From NCBI RefSeq assembly GCF_963678635.1, contig NC_087070.1:35159109-35219108 (forward strand): a stretch of DNA of 60,000 nt, in the 5' to 3' direction. Source of the stretch: Symsagittifera roscoffensis (lineage: Eukaryota; Xenacoelomorpha; Acoela; Convolutidae). The notes beneath the pieces were generated by a model. The model was not told where the DNA came from. It did no database searches and saw only the letters and a list, made by a program, of their open reading frames with translations. Below, piece by piece: positions 12,611-23,139 of this stretch. Position numbers and translations under genes: made by a program. Positions within the stretch are counted from its first letter, which is position 1, and the number at the start of each line of letters is the position of its first letter.

Positions 12611-13197
12611 TGAACCAGTCGCCATTTGATTTTGTCATCAGCTTTTTCGGACAATGTTGCGGCTAATTTGTTTCTTTTTACGGCTTCTTACGCGAGACAC
12701 TCACAAATCACAGAAGTCACTAGTTCCACTATTTATTTCTGATGCCATAAATAGTCATGCGCGAGGACCGAATGCGCGAAAATAAAAATCAGCTAATCAG
12801 ATTTCAGTAATCTAAAATTTGGAAAGAAAGTAAACATTTCCAGGACTGAATATTGATATTGGCCGAATATAAAAACTGGAGATATTTGCAAATTTTTCAA
12901 ATGTCATTGACCGCCGCAAAATTGAGACAAATTTTACATTTCAAGGGTTTCGTAATGAAAAAAAAGCAAAATATTGCTTCATTTGATTCATTTTAACTGA
13001 ATGGCAATTGTTTCTTTTTTAAAATTGACTTTCGGCTAATTTTGTCTTCGGTCCTTGGCCCACAAGTTTTTTTGCCCATTCGGTCCTTTGCGCATGAGAA
13101 AAGTCCCTTTTTTTCTGACTCTGCCACGGCAATTTGTCATGCAATCTCTTGACCACAATCATCCCTGACTGATTTCTTCCAAGTGTCGTTGAAGCAC
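12611..13197. other. non-coding stretch
   Basis: No gene or clear repeat boundary is visible. The segment GTCCTTTGCGCATGAGAAAA near 13080 resembles GTCCTTCGGCCATGAAAAA at 5710, a possible fragment of a dispersed repeat. Confidence 0.3.
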
Positions 13198-13505
13198 CCC
13201 GGGTTGACCAAAACTGTTTATCCTACAATTTCCATATATGAAAAAATTGTTATCATACAATTTTCATATATGGAAATTGTATGATAACCAGTTTTTTCCA
13301 AAAAAAATAAACGTAGTTATTTTTCATCACCAGACTGTTTTGTTTGGTTCAAATAGCCGGAGAAACTATATCGAATCTTGAAATTGTATGAAAATTTTAT
13401 GATTAGCAACTTTCCATACATTTGATGTAGGCAATTGTAAGATAAGCATTGTCGGTGTGGGGAAATGTAAGATAAGCATTTTCGGTTTATGGAGGTCAAC
13501 CCGGG
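13198..13505. mobile_element. fold-back MITE with perfect 12-bp ends and an internal hairpin
   Basis: The ends are CCCGGGTTGACC (13198-13209) and its exact complement GGTCAACCCGGG (13494-13505). Inside, about 35 bp at 13210-13244 pair almost perfectly with 13261-13296 around a 16-base loop; the core arm CAATTTCCATATATGAAAA is exact. Two further direct copies of TGTAAGATAAGCATT lie about 31 bp apart at 13434-13486. There is no coding capacity. Confidence 0.7.
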
Positions 13506-13706
13506 ACTTTGGGGCTTATCTGCCGAAGTCGCTCTTCCTTGTCTTCCAATGCAAAAAAAAATAGATGAACCAGCAGCCACTGGTTTCTATTAAAAAGTCT
13601 CTTAGCACAAGGTGCTAGTGGTCATTAGTACTTCTTCCCATGTCTTCTGGAAAAAACTTTCATCGGCATAGTTTAAAATACTGGTTTTCCTCCCTGTGAA
13701 CGTGGT

Positions 13707-13814
13707 GGAACCAGTTTAGAACTAGAAATTATAACCAATCATTTTCTTGATAAAACTGTCTCTATAAAATATTTTTTTACTAACCAATCATAATCCATAA
13801 CTAACACTGACAAT
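13707..13814. repeat. left flank of composite repeat, copy A
   Basis: Starts GGAACCAGTTTAGAACTAG and ends CACTGACAAT. The same block recurs at 16105-16209. In this copy it is separated from its right-hand partner (15086-15339) by the retrotransposon remnant. Confidence 0.6.
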
Positions 13815-13853
13815 GCACAGGCCAATAACCAGACCAATAACCATAACATTATA

Positions 13854-14333
13854 GATTACAGACCAATAATCATAATATCTGCTATTCCTGCTATATTTGA
13901 GACAATGGTCGCAACAGAACTGCAGAAACTGCTTGCCGACAAGAAACCAAATTCGTATACGGCGAAACGCAACACAGAGACTGCACTTATCCAAATAACG
14001 GATCTGGTAACGAAGCATATTGATGAAACGGCAGACCCAATGATTCTTTTACTTGATATGTCGGCCGCGTTTGAATCTATACTGCACCGAAAACTAATAG
14101 AATTTCTGTTGAGATTGGGTGATACAAGTGTTATTGGAATTACTAATCAGCTGTTAATAGCTCGTGAGTTTGTGATTCCTAATAGCGAACAGGTATATAC
14201 AATGACAGCTGGAGTACCTCAAGGAAGTGCTCTGAGGCCCATTTTATTTGCTGGGTTTATTCAAATTATCTCGTGCACGAAACGCCTTCTAGTGAAGTTT
14301 GCAGATGACTTTACGATAAAGGCGGAAAACTAA
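13854..14333 (+). pseudogene. non-LTR retrotransposon reverse transcriptase, truncated remnant
   Basis: The frame opens at 13854 with DYRP and reads about 160 codons. It shows the order of motifs of a non-LTR reverse transcriptase: DYRPIIIISAIPAIFE (fingers), TETALIQITDLV, LLDMSAAF (first catalytic Asp), AGVPQGSALRPILF, then FADD (the YADD box with F for Y). It lacks the N-terminal endonuclease and stops just after FADD. The family resemblance is to LINE-type polymerases such as Jockey or CR1; the clade cannot be settled by eye. It is inactive. Confidence 0.85.
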
Positions 14334-14396
14334 AAATGTCCTGACGCCACAGCAAAGGAGGTAACTCAACAGATTGAAGAAAAATGCTTGGTTATT

Positions 14397-14586
14397 AACA
14401 TTGGAAAAAAAAATGGCTGAATTTCAGTAAGAGGAAAAAATTGAAGAGCCACGGTCTGATAATCAATAGTGTTAACATTCAAGAAGTTCATGAATTGAAA
14501 TTGCTTCGATATCAAATATCAAAAACGCGCAATTGGGATAAACATATTCAGAAGATGGCATCCTTAAGGTCCTTAAGAAAAGCTTA
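14397..14586 (+). pseudogene. reverse transcriptase thumb/C-terminal fragment, frameshifted
   Basis: After the stop at 14333 a different frame continues the polymerase: WLNFSKRKKLKSHGLII, then ELKLLRYQISKTRNWDKHIQK, the LINE motif normally read as ELKLLGV-D--LNW--HI. It ends at a stop at 14584-14586. The shift of frame and later stops confirm decay. Weaker similarity may continue to about 15000. Confidence 0.7.
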
Positions 14587-15085
14587 AATATAGGAAAGCT
14601 GCAGAATTTATACTACCACTCTTTTCTTTCGCCGAATCTGACGTAATGTTCAAGTCTTTTCTATTACTCTTTGACACCATCTTAAAGAATAACTCTCAAT
14701 TCCCAACAGAAGAAAACTATCCAGTTGCTACCTCCAAGTCTGCGAGCCAAGACTTCTTTAGACTCTCTCATGCAACAGAATGCTGGAAAAACTTGGGAGA
14801 GAATGGAGATTACAGGGATGCTGGAGCAATATCACCGACCATCACGACTCCGCCAGAAATAGAGAAGGGTGTTTGCAAGGACATAAATCCGTAGAAAGCA
14901 ATTTATTCCAACACACTCGATGCTTCTGAATCCAGAAAACCAGAGAATGATTGTAAACTACTAAATAATCCATGCATTCTATGTCCATTCTATCCATTTT
15001 CATTCAATTTTAAATGCAATCATTATCTTAATATTGTAATCATGAATAATTCAAAGTTTCGAACTTACTATTAATTTTCAGTTTC

Positions 15086-15339
15086 AGCACCAAAACAATT
15101 TGAATATAATTTAGAAGACAGTTGTTCTACTTTGGAACAAGTTCCAGATATCTAACCCGCAAATATCAGTATAAGCTAGTTTTATTGAGACTAGGAGATA
15201 AAAGAGTAATATTAAGATTGGTATTAGACTAAGAAGTTGCACGAATCTATCCGATCGAAAATAAGATAGCATAACGAAAAGACGCTGTACCTTATCTGAA
15301 ATTACAATATGAGTAAGCTACTCCAGGCATAAACTCATT
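15086..15339. repeat. right flank of composite repeat, copy A
   Basis: Runs from AGCACCAAAACAATTTGAAT to CCAGGCATAAACTCATT. A copy lies at 16241-16508, directly next to the left-flank copy. Confidence 0.65.
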
Positions 15340-15420
15340 TGGTGCCACCAGAAGTCTCGAACAAGACCTACTAAGATCTAAGATTTAGCAAAATAGAAAT
15401 CGAAATAAGATCAAATTAAA

Positions 15421-15530
15421 TCGCAACATTGCAAAATGTAAGAAAGCATAGACAACTTAAGAACTATGTCAACTTAAGAAGTATCGCAACATTGCAAAAT
15501 GTAAGAAAGCATGGACAACTTAAGAAGTCT
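15421..15530. repeat. 63-bp direct duplication
   Basis: TCGCAACATTGCAAAATGTA begins at 15421 and again at 15484, each followed by AGAAAGCAT and GACAACTTAAGAA. Short local duplication, 1.7 copies. Confidence 0.7.
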
Positions 15531-16104
15531 CAATACATCTACTCCCATATTTCAAACAATACGGAAAATGCAGGGTCAAAAATTGAACAGCGGATGAAAC
15601 TTCTACATTGTGACACGACGTAAACAACGAAGAGTATACGTTTTCAGAAATCTCTATGCAGTAGATTTTCATTCTCTGACATAAAAATAAATTTACTTGG
15701 AGCAATAAGATTCATTTCGAAGCAATATACTTCTTGATGTTGTTTTTCAAAACTATATAACCTAATAACGGCTGATAAAAAGATACACAAGTCGTTCCTA
15801 CTATCGAAATCTGCAATAACTTTCAAAAACTTTGTAAAAAAAAATTATTTATAAAAAAAAATCAGTTAAAAAATAAAAGTTAGTTTTTTTTTTTAATTTA
15901 TAAAATTTCCTTGCTTTTCCAGGAACCTGATCCACTCCCGTTTCATTTTACCCGATCTCTTCAACCTTGTTTCCTCATCTGAAACATAACTAAGAGTGTT
16001 CAAAAAGTAGTATCATTTTAGTTACTAACCTTAAAACCAATTCTTCCTAAATTTTATTATTCTAAATCTTCTAAAACTTAAAATTCTCTAAACCCCGGAT
16101 GATT
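15531..16104. other. AT-rich non-coding stretch
   Basis: Contains long A and T tracts near 15835-15900. No gene or RNA was recognised. Confidence 0.35.
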
Positions 16105-16508
16105 GGAACCAGTTTAGAACTAGTATTTGTAACCATTTTTTTTCTTGATATAATTATCTATAAAAGATTTCATACTAACCAATCTTTATCCCTAACTAAC
16201 ACTGACAATTATTGGTAGCGCTGAAACTACTCGTAGTTTGAGCACCAGAACAATTTGAATATAACTTAGAAGACAGTTGTTCTCCTTTGGAACATTTTCC
16301 AGATATCTAACGCGCAAATACCAGTATACGCTAGATCTTTTGAGACGATATAGGTCTTTTGATGAGATATAGGTCTAAGATTAAGATTGGTATTAGACTA
16401 AGAAGTTGACCGAATCTATCCGACCGAAAATAGGATAGCGTGACGAACAGACGGTGTACTTTATCTGAAATTAATCTATGAGTAAGCTAGTCCAGGCATA
16501 AACTCATT
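16105..16508. repeat. composite repeat, copy B (no reverse transcriptase)
   Basis: Left block 16105-16209 and right block 16241-16508 match 13707-13814 and 15086-15339. Only about 30 bp separate them here, against about 1.27 kb including reverse transcriptase in copy A. It is either an internally deleted derivative or an uninterrupted copy of a repeat into which the retrotransposon inserted. Confidence 0.65.
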
Positions 16509-16540
16509 GGGTCGTTTCTGTTCAGATTTGTTACTACACT

Positions 16541-16907
16541 CAGGTGTGGATTTAGGGGGGGGACGCTCCTTCCATTCGACCCACTGCCGACCCAAAGTGT
16601 CCGCCTTTGGTACTATTTAAGAGCATCCTATTTTGGCAGACCGACACCACAATTTTGTAAGGGAGCCTTTGGCGCCAATATATACTAATTTCAAAGGAGA
16701 GCGCGAGAGCGCCGCGTGCTGAAAAAACGCAATTTTTTAGCAAAAATGTTCCCAAACTTCCAAAAACTTTTCAAAAATTTGCCTGTGACGTAAAACATTG
16801 TGTCAAAATGGTTTTTTTTAGCGATTTGAAAAAGCTCAGAAAATCAATTTGATCAACCAAAAAATCCGCTCCTCCCTCCTGAGAAAACCCTGGATCCACC
16901 CCCTCAG
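16541..16907. mobile_element. hAT-like MITE, copy 3
   Basis: Left end CAGGTGTGGATTTAGGGGGG, right end CCTGGATCCACCCCCTCAG (inverse of the left end with changes). It shares CTGCCGACCCAAAG and AATATATACTAATTT with the other copies. Just outside, AGATTTGTTACTAC (16524-16537) is mirrored by GTAGTAACGAATCT (16919-16932), so a second, outer inverted repeat frames the element. Confidence 0.6.
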
Positions 16908-16969
16908 TGCGTTCATCAGTAGTAACGAATCTAAGCAAAATCGACTTTTGTTATCAAAAATTACTGGTT

Positions 16970-17740
16970 AATAAAATTTACTGGTTTTCCTCCTCGTTTA
17001 CATCAAGTTGTTTCTGTACTAATTGCAGCTAGCATTTTTTCCATTCCTACGGCGAAACACTTTAGACAGCTATTCCAGCGGTCACTGGTTTTCAACGCTG
17101 GTTTTCTGAGACCTTTTTGTGCTATTCACAACTAAAATTTCTCGGAGTGTCTCCGATGACCTATTTTAAGCAAAAAAAACTACACTATTTTTTGTCGTGA
17201 ATTTTGGGGCGGTTCGCTTCGTATAATCACTTATGATAATTCTGTGCTGTCTTTGGCAGCAGAATGCACCTTCACCACTTGAAGTCACCACTTGTTCACT
17301 TGTTGAAGCAGTCACGTAAACTTAGTTTTCTCCTTGCTAATGGTCTTTAGTACTTATTTCCGAGCCTTCCACAAATTAGTTCCTTACGCTGAACCAGTTT
17401 CTAATGATTTTATCGTCGTGGTACTCGAGCTGCCTAAATTGAAGTCGTCAACAGTTCTTGTTTTTGCAGCTTCCACGACAGAACAGTCGCTAATAAAACT
17501 TCTTCTTGTGTGCTTCAGGAATTACTTTCTCTATTTTCCGACACTAATTGGTTCTGTGCTGATTGCCACTAGTACCTGATTTCATGTGATAGGCAACAAA
17601 ATTTCTTCAAATTGTTCAGTAGTCAATGGTTTTCTGGTAATGCTCGGGATAATTTTGTGGTACAAATTTTTCTCAAATCAATCATTTGACTCTTCTAGTC
17701 CTTTCTTCTATTCGCCACTTGTACTTAATAATTTTTCACG
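16970..17740. repeat. diverged fragments of the ~100-bp repeat
   Basis: Motifs of the 12-kb tandem family return: TTACTGGTTTTCCTCCTCG (16977), CACTGGTTTTCAACGC (17084), CTTCCACAAATTAG, GCTTCCACGACAGAAC (17468). Copies are too diverged to give exact boundaries. Open frames at 17334-17579 and 17586-17798 run through this repeat and are not considered genes. Confidence 0.35.
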
Positions 17741-17743
17741 GGT

Positions 17744-17938
17744 GTATTTAGACAACCGCGTATTCATACTCGCCAGTAAGCATAAAAATACTATATAAAC
17801 CAATCAGAATCGAGATAAGAGAGCACAATTACGAAATGAAGAATTATTTATTAATAATTTCTTTCTTCACTCGATTCTGGTTAAATGCTATTTGTCTGCT
17901 TACTGACGCGTATGAATACACGGCGGTTGTCTAAATAC
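17744..17938. mobile_element. 195-bp MITE with ~40-bp inverted arms
   Basis: Left arm 17744-17782 starts GTATTTAGACAACCGC; right arm 17897-17938 ends GCGGTTGTCTAAATAC. The arms pair over about 40 bases with a few mismatches and a small gap. A solo arm of the same family is at 2133-2171. No clear target duplication. Confidence 0.7.
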
Positions 17939-18009
17939 TGCAACGTAGCCTTTTTCACGACACAATTCCATCAACATAATCACACGTTTCTGGTTTTCAG
18001 CCTCGGTTT

Positions 18010-19690
18010 TCTCAATAAACCTTGGTGAAAAACCTCATTCGCTCTTTTTTCAGTGTTTTTGGGGCAGTTTTCAATAAAAGTGACAAAACCATCACCAAAA
18101 AACTGGACTATTCGACGCATTTTGACTATACTAAAGGCTGCAAATTGTTACACAGCGGCGAAGTTGCACTTCGCATACACGAGCAAAGTATGACCGATAA
18201 CGCTACTGGGGAAAACTGAATGAGCCAAACTAAACTTTGAGTCCGCAAAATTTCTTAAGTGACCCGCGCGAATTATGAGTCTACCTATTTGCTAAGTGTC
18301 GCAAGCCATTTAGGCTATTTTTCCTTTTCCCCCACCTGCAAATTTTTTTAGTTAAAATTATTGTTCACAGTGTTCGATTGTCATCAAAATTGACATGCAG
18401 ACTAATTAGGCTAAGTCAAACATATTTGGTCTTCATAATTAACCTTGTAAAACCACACTTGTTAGACCATAAAATTGATGCTTGTTTGAGGTGGGAGGGA
18501 AAAGGAAAAAAGCCGCCAATTATGACGCTTTAACACTACCAGTCAATTTGAAAAAAAAAAGAAAATTACTAAACAACATGCCACAATCTATAGAGCGGAC
18601 GCATTTTATTTAGTATACAAAAAAAGTTAATTAGAAAAAATTCGACCCTGCCCAGGCCGAACTCGCTTATTTTATTGCGGGTCTCCTTCCCTAACTCAAC
18701 GCTACATATCCATGATACTTGAAGCTAAAGTGCTATTTGTATTATAATAATCTGTCTTAATATCCTTAGCATTGACTGTACTTAATAGCTTGCTATTAAT
18801 CAAAAAGAATACTTTCAAAATGAACACATTTTGTCGCAAATATGTTTGAGTCACAGCAATATTTGCAATTTAGGCTGGATAAAAAAGAGAGTTAATACTG
18901 AAACACAAGCGTTGATTGTGTAAAAAGGCAGCTTGGAAAATGAAGAGTTATTGCCAAAACAGTATCGTACCCGCCTTAACGTGAGCTAGATTCCCAAACG
19001 TAAGTGAGCAGCTGAATAAATTCTTCACAAAAAGGCGACAATCATTCGGTTTGTTTCTAAATTCTTCCCTCTCTTTTCTATTTAAGATCAAAACATTGTA
19101 TCAAAACTGGAGCAACTCAATTCAAATGACATTGTCAAATTTTTCTTACCAAACTTTATGGGTGATAAAAACAACCTTAAACAAATTAATTCAACCGAAA
19201 CTAAAACTAGCTTCACTAATACTTGGCAAAAACACTGAGCTCCCCTCATTGTATTCATATACTTTAATATGTCATTTTCAATGCTAATTTTGGTTCAAAG
19301 CTGATTTTGGTTTCATTCAGTTTTAAGTTCTGACTGCAAAAAAGGAACTTATTGTGAGCTTCCAAAATTTCAAATTTCATTTGTCACATTAACACAAATA
19401 AGTTTTGCTATAACTACTTCGTCTTTTAGTTTTCAGGAAAACATTCGAACATTTTTTATTACAATGGTTTTCAACAATCAACACATGTTGTTATTTTTAA
19501 GAAACGAAGTATAAAATTGAGAAAAAGGGCTTTGCTTTCAATCAACCAGTAGTATAACGAACGTAAACTCAAAAGTTGTTTTGAGAAAAAAAAGGCAATT
19601 TTTTGGACTTCAGAGTGAAAAATAAATGACCTCAAAAACTCTTCAAGTTTTAAGAGGAATTTATGATTGGCACTTTTTGTACAAATTTAC
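18010..19690. other. non-coding stretch
   Basis: No gene is recognised. A weak copy of the dispersed hairpin motif (GCGGCGAAGTTGCACTTCGC) is at about 18153-18172. An open frame at 19051-19287 has no identifiable motif. Confidence 0.35.
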
Positions 19691-19694
19691 TTAA

Positions 19695-19960
19695 TATGAG
19701 AAAACTGTCTCGGCAAGTATAGCTTTTATTCCGCTGGAAATTATAAAATTCAAATTCCACAACCGAAAATAGAAGTTAATCTCGTTTTTTCTGACTTTAC
19801 ACTTTTGCTCTTCGATAGTGGAGTTTGCCTGCACTTAGGACAAAAAAATTGAAATTGAAAAGAAATTAAACCGCTAGAAACTTGAGCGTGAACAAACTTC
19901 ACGACTTTTTACAAAAAAAAGCCTCATGCCATATATAAAAGTCTGAACTGTGTTAACCGA
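19695..19960. repeat. ~300-bp interspersed repeat, copy 1
   Basis: Shares in order TATTCCGCTGGAAATT, CTTTACACTTTTGCT, CGATAGTGGAGTTTGCCT and GAGCGTGAACAAACTTC with copies at 22.1, 23.1, 24.1, 24.9, 27.0 and 31.4 kb. Confidence 0.5.
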
Positions 19961-19964
19961 CTCT

Positions 19965-21880
19965 AAATAATAAAACTTTTGCTACGTATTGCATTCAAAC
20001 CTGCGAACTCGAGAGTTTTGGAGTCTCACGCTGTTGCATCTTCGCCACAGGTCATTAAAAATTTTGATAGCAATAGCTATCCATACAGCGGCGAAAGATG
20101 CTAACAAATTGCAAATTCTCTCAAGCAAAAAAGCATCCAAATTTAAAAAATTCAGGCAACCAAAACAATGTTTGTTGTAATACACTGGGAAAATTTTGTG
20201 ACCAATTGAAATCCTAAAATCGATTAGTGTAAATATTAGGCAGTTCGAAATTCTCGCGAAATTATTTAAGCTGAAAAGATCTGAATGTTTTAAATCATTG
20301 AACTGTTGAAAATTATTTTCGTTTCAATTGAGTTAAATTAATATTAATTGAATATCGAAGCAAAGGCTACTACACTGTCATTGCTGCCTGCTGCAATAGT
20401 GCCACCAAATGGCAGTAGCAGTTATGTTTTCGACTTAGGTTGGAAAAAAGTAATCTCATACTTGAAGTAACTCACTAGGCTCCGATTGTCTAAAATTTTT
20501 ATATGAACTTGGCTTTGATAATTTTTTCGAGAAAAACTTTTTGATTGAATGTGATAAAAAAAAATCAGTTCAATTCAAACTAACTGGCTATAGACTAAAC
20601 AACGATCAAATGACACTACCTTACCTTTATCTGAATTTAATTTCATTTAGCTTATTTTACTGGGATGAAGAAAACAGGCATCTGAAGTCGGTGCGATTCC
20701 ACTTGATAGAATTTTCCAATAAGCTAAGCATGCCACATCTGCAGTAAGCTGCAAGTCACTCGGTTGAGAATGAATGGCTATTGTAAAATTTCAGAAAAAG
20801 TTTTCCAAGTCAAGGAAAAAACTGTTCTGAACTTTTCTGTTTCCAATCTATCTTCCTTGCCCTTTTCAGCAAAACTGCTCGTATCAGAGTGAGGTTCCGA
20901 AAGTTACCTCTTCAAAGTGCCTGAATTATTTACCACAGAGGCGGAGCTTCCTTCACTTCTCAAAAAATTAACTCGCCAAAGTATAACATTGAGTGCGAAC
21001 AAATTTCCAAACCCACAAATCTGTTGTTGCCAAGCCTTCGATTGCTACTTTAGAACAATGAAAATTGGAAGTTCTGGAAACAGCCGATGTGTTTAAGGGT
21101 CAGATTATCCAAAAAACAAACAAGACCCAAATAAGTATTGCAACACTTCCTTTGCTATTTCGTTGTTAAGCTGTTTCAAATCTCTGATCGAAATTCAATT
21201 GCCAGAAATACATTAATTCAGATCATTATAATACGAAAATAGAAAAACTTTCCAAATCATCAAATATGAATATAGCTCTATTGACTCTATCAAAGCTCTA
21301 TTGAGCTCTATCAAAACAAAAATATATGCTAAATTAACTATATATAAATCAACAAAGTAACTAAATAACCTGTAAAAGTTGTTCACACAATAATCCAAAA
21401 TATCCAGCCGTCAAAAAGAAATGAGAATATTTATGAAAGAACAGTTAGATTCTAAACTAAGTAGTCAGTATTCAAATGTTTATTTAATCTACGGTATATT
21501 TTCTATATATTCGATCTTCTCGAATGAATAAAAAACATTCAGTATTTATACTAATCACAAAATAGAATAACAGCAAGAAGACCGTAAACATATAATCATC
21601 CAAACAATTTTTATGCAAATGCCCACAAAAGTAGCTTTATTTAAATCTATTTTACTTTCAAGAGACTCTCTTGCAGTTAACTTTTGTGCTCTTTTTACAC
21701 CCCCTCCATGTTAAAAGCTACTATAGAAATTCTGATCACGTTTGAAAAGTGAAAAAAACTTTGAATATCTGAACAGACTTGGTCTCTACATACAACCTTG
21801 AAAAAAAACACTAGTTACAGCATCAAAATGTTTTTTTTCTTAAATAAAAAAGGAGGGCCGAGGAAAAAGAGCCCATTGTT
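19965..21880. other. non-coding stretch downstream of the RALGPS-like gene
   Basis: No gene is supported. A small AGCTCTATTGA/CTCTATCAAA reiteration lies at 21275-21315. This interval is beyond the 3' end of the minus-strand gene and could include untranslated sequence; AATAAA-type signals are too common in this AT-rich DNA to choose one. Confidence 0.35.
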
Positions 21881-21884
21881 GATA

Positions 21885-22014
21885 TTATCCCTTGAGTAAA
21901 CATGTGTCAGTGGTATTTCGCCTCTGACAAGTTTTTAAAGCCGAGATGCTTGCACCGCTTGAGTCCGATCCTCGATTCTCGTCCTCTCTCGGATCCAAGA
22001 ACAACGACAACAAC
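21885..22014 (-). CDS. candidate terminal exon of the RALGPS-like gene
   Basis: On the minus strand CTTTTACAG precedes the exon. The frame reads LLSLFLDPREDENRGSDSSG and continues to CLLKG and a stop at 21885-21887. It needs two bases from the previous exon, which fits a weak donor (ACAA|GTCTCA, exon end 22718) inside the preceding exon. The tail is acidic and serine-rich and has no recognised domain. The alternative is that the coding region ends earlier, at the stop at 22693-22695. Phase agreement supports the splice; donor quality does not. Confidence 0.35.
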
Positions 22015-22119
22015 CTGTAAAAGACAGTTGTAAGAGTCAATGATCGCAAGTTAACAAAAAATACGGACTTAATTGTTTGAAAAAACCTCAACTTCCGAAT
22101 TTCAACGAAAAAATAGATG

Positions 22120-22400
22120 GAAGCTCTTTGAAATTCTAGATTAAATTATGGCTGACACTTTTTTAGGAATCTTAAAATTAAAATCCACATTCGAAACTAA
22201 AAGTCGATCACGTTTTTACACTTTTGCTGATCGATAGTGGATTTTGCCTTCCTTTTAACAAAGCAAAAGAACTGAACTTAAAAAAATCATAAATCAAACC
22301 GCAAAAAATAATTTTGAGCCTGAACAAAGACTTTTTCCTGAAAAAAACAAGCAAAAAATTCGCCAAGAACTGTATAAGAGCATTCACTACGTTCATGAAA
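22120..22400. repeat. ~300-bp interspersed repeat, copy 2
   Basis: Contains CTTTGAAATTCTAGA, TTTTGCTGATCGATAGTGGA, CTTCCTTTTAACAAAG and the TTCACTACGTTCATG end seen in other copies. Confidence 0.5.
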
Positions 22401-22692
22401 CTTAATCATTCATCTACAAAGGAGAGACCAAAATAGAGGTGTTCACCTCTTTAATGAAAACCACTTACCACTGTTGAGCCTAATTTAGCCAGCCGTACAT
22501 CCATTTTTTGTTATCTTTCAGGGCTGAATAAATTAACTCACCGTTCAATGCATACTAAGTTAAATTTAACCAAGCCTTTTAGGCAAAGCGCGTCGACCAA
22601 AATCTTTGGTTTTTCATCGAACCAAAAACGCAAAGAAGCATTTGATGTCTGTCCAAATTCTCAAAATTTGTTATTAACTATAAGAGATCTAA

Positions 22693-22973
22693 TTAAATAA
22701 ATAGCAAATTTTGAGACTTGTCATCGGCAGTTGTTTCCTGGGAGCCAATACGTCGCTCCAGTGTCGAGGTGTAGCTGCTACTACTACTAGTCGTGATCTT
22801 TCTCTGGGGCGGCAGTGTATTTCGTCTGTCGGATTCTGACGCGTGTGACGAGAAGAGCGGAAGCGTGAATGAAGAGTTTGATGAGTCATGGAGTTTGATC
22901 AGATCCGTACAAGCGTCTAACTCTACCGTCCATTTGTCCACGTGCTCGCCGGCTTCAAATCGATAAGTCTTGC
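22693..22973 (-). CDS. RALGPS: RALGPS-like exon: C-terminal half of the PH domain and tail
   Basis: On the minus strand TTGCAG precedes GCAAGACTTATCG; two bases complete the split glycine codon of the exon at 25320-25524. It encodes GKTYRFEAGEHVDKWTVELD, the last strands and the C-terminal helix of the PH domain with the conserved tryptophan, as in RALGPS where a K-Y-F-GxxW pattern closes the domain. A serine-rich tail follows (ITTSSSSSYTSTLERRIG) to a stop at 22693-22695. If the weak donor at 22718/22717 is used, the exon ends there and splices to 21885-22014. In RALGPS the PH domain binds membrane lipids and is C-terminal, as here. Confidence 0.7.
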
Positions 22974-23139
22974 CTGCAATTAACAGTGACTCACAATTCT
23001 GGTTTTTCAACCAATCAAAATTAAGCAGATTTCTTTGTTTTCAACCAATTAAATTTGTGCAAACTTGGTTGCTCAACCAGCTAGATGATTTAATTTGTGG
23101 ATAATTTAACTCAAATAGCCCTCTAAATAGCTCGAACAA

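Noticed and set aside
14646-14894. Plus-strand frame downstream of the reverse transcriptase
   Set aside because: It is in a region of decayed retrotransposon sequence with several frame changes; no motif supports a separate gene.
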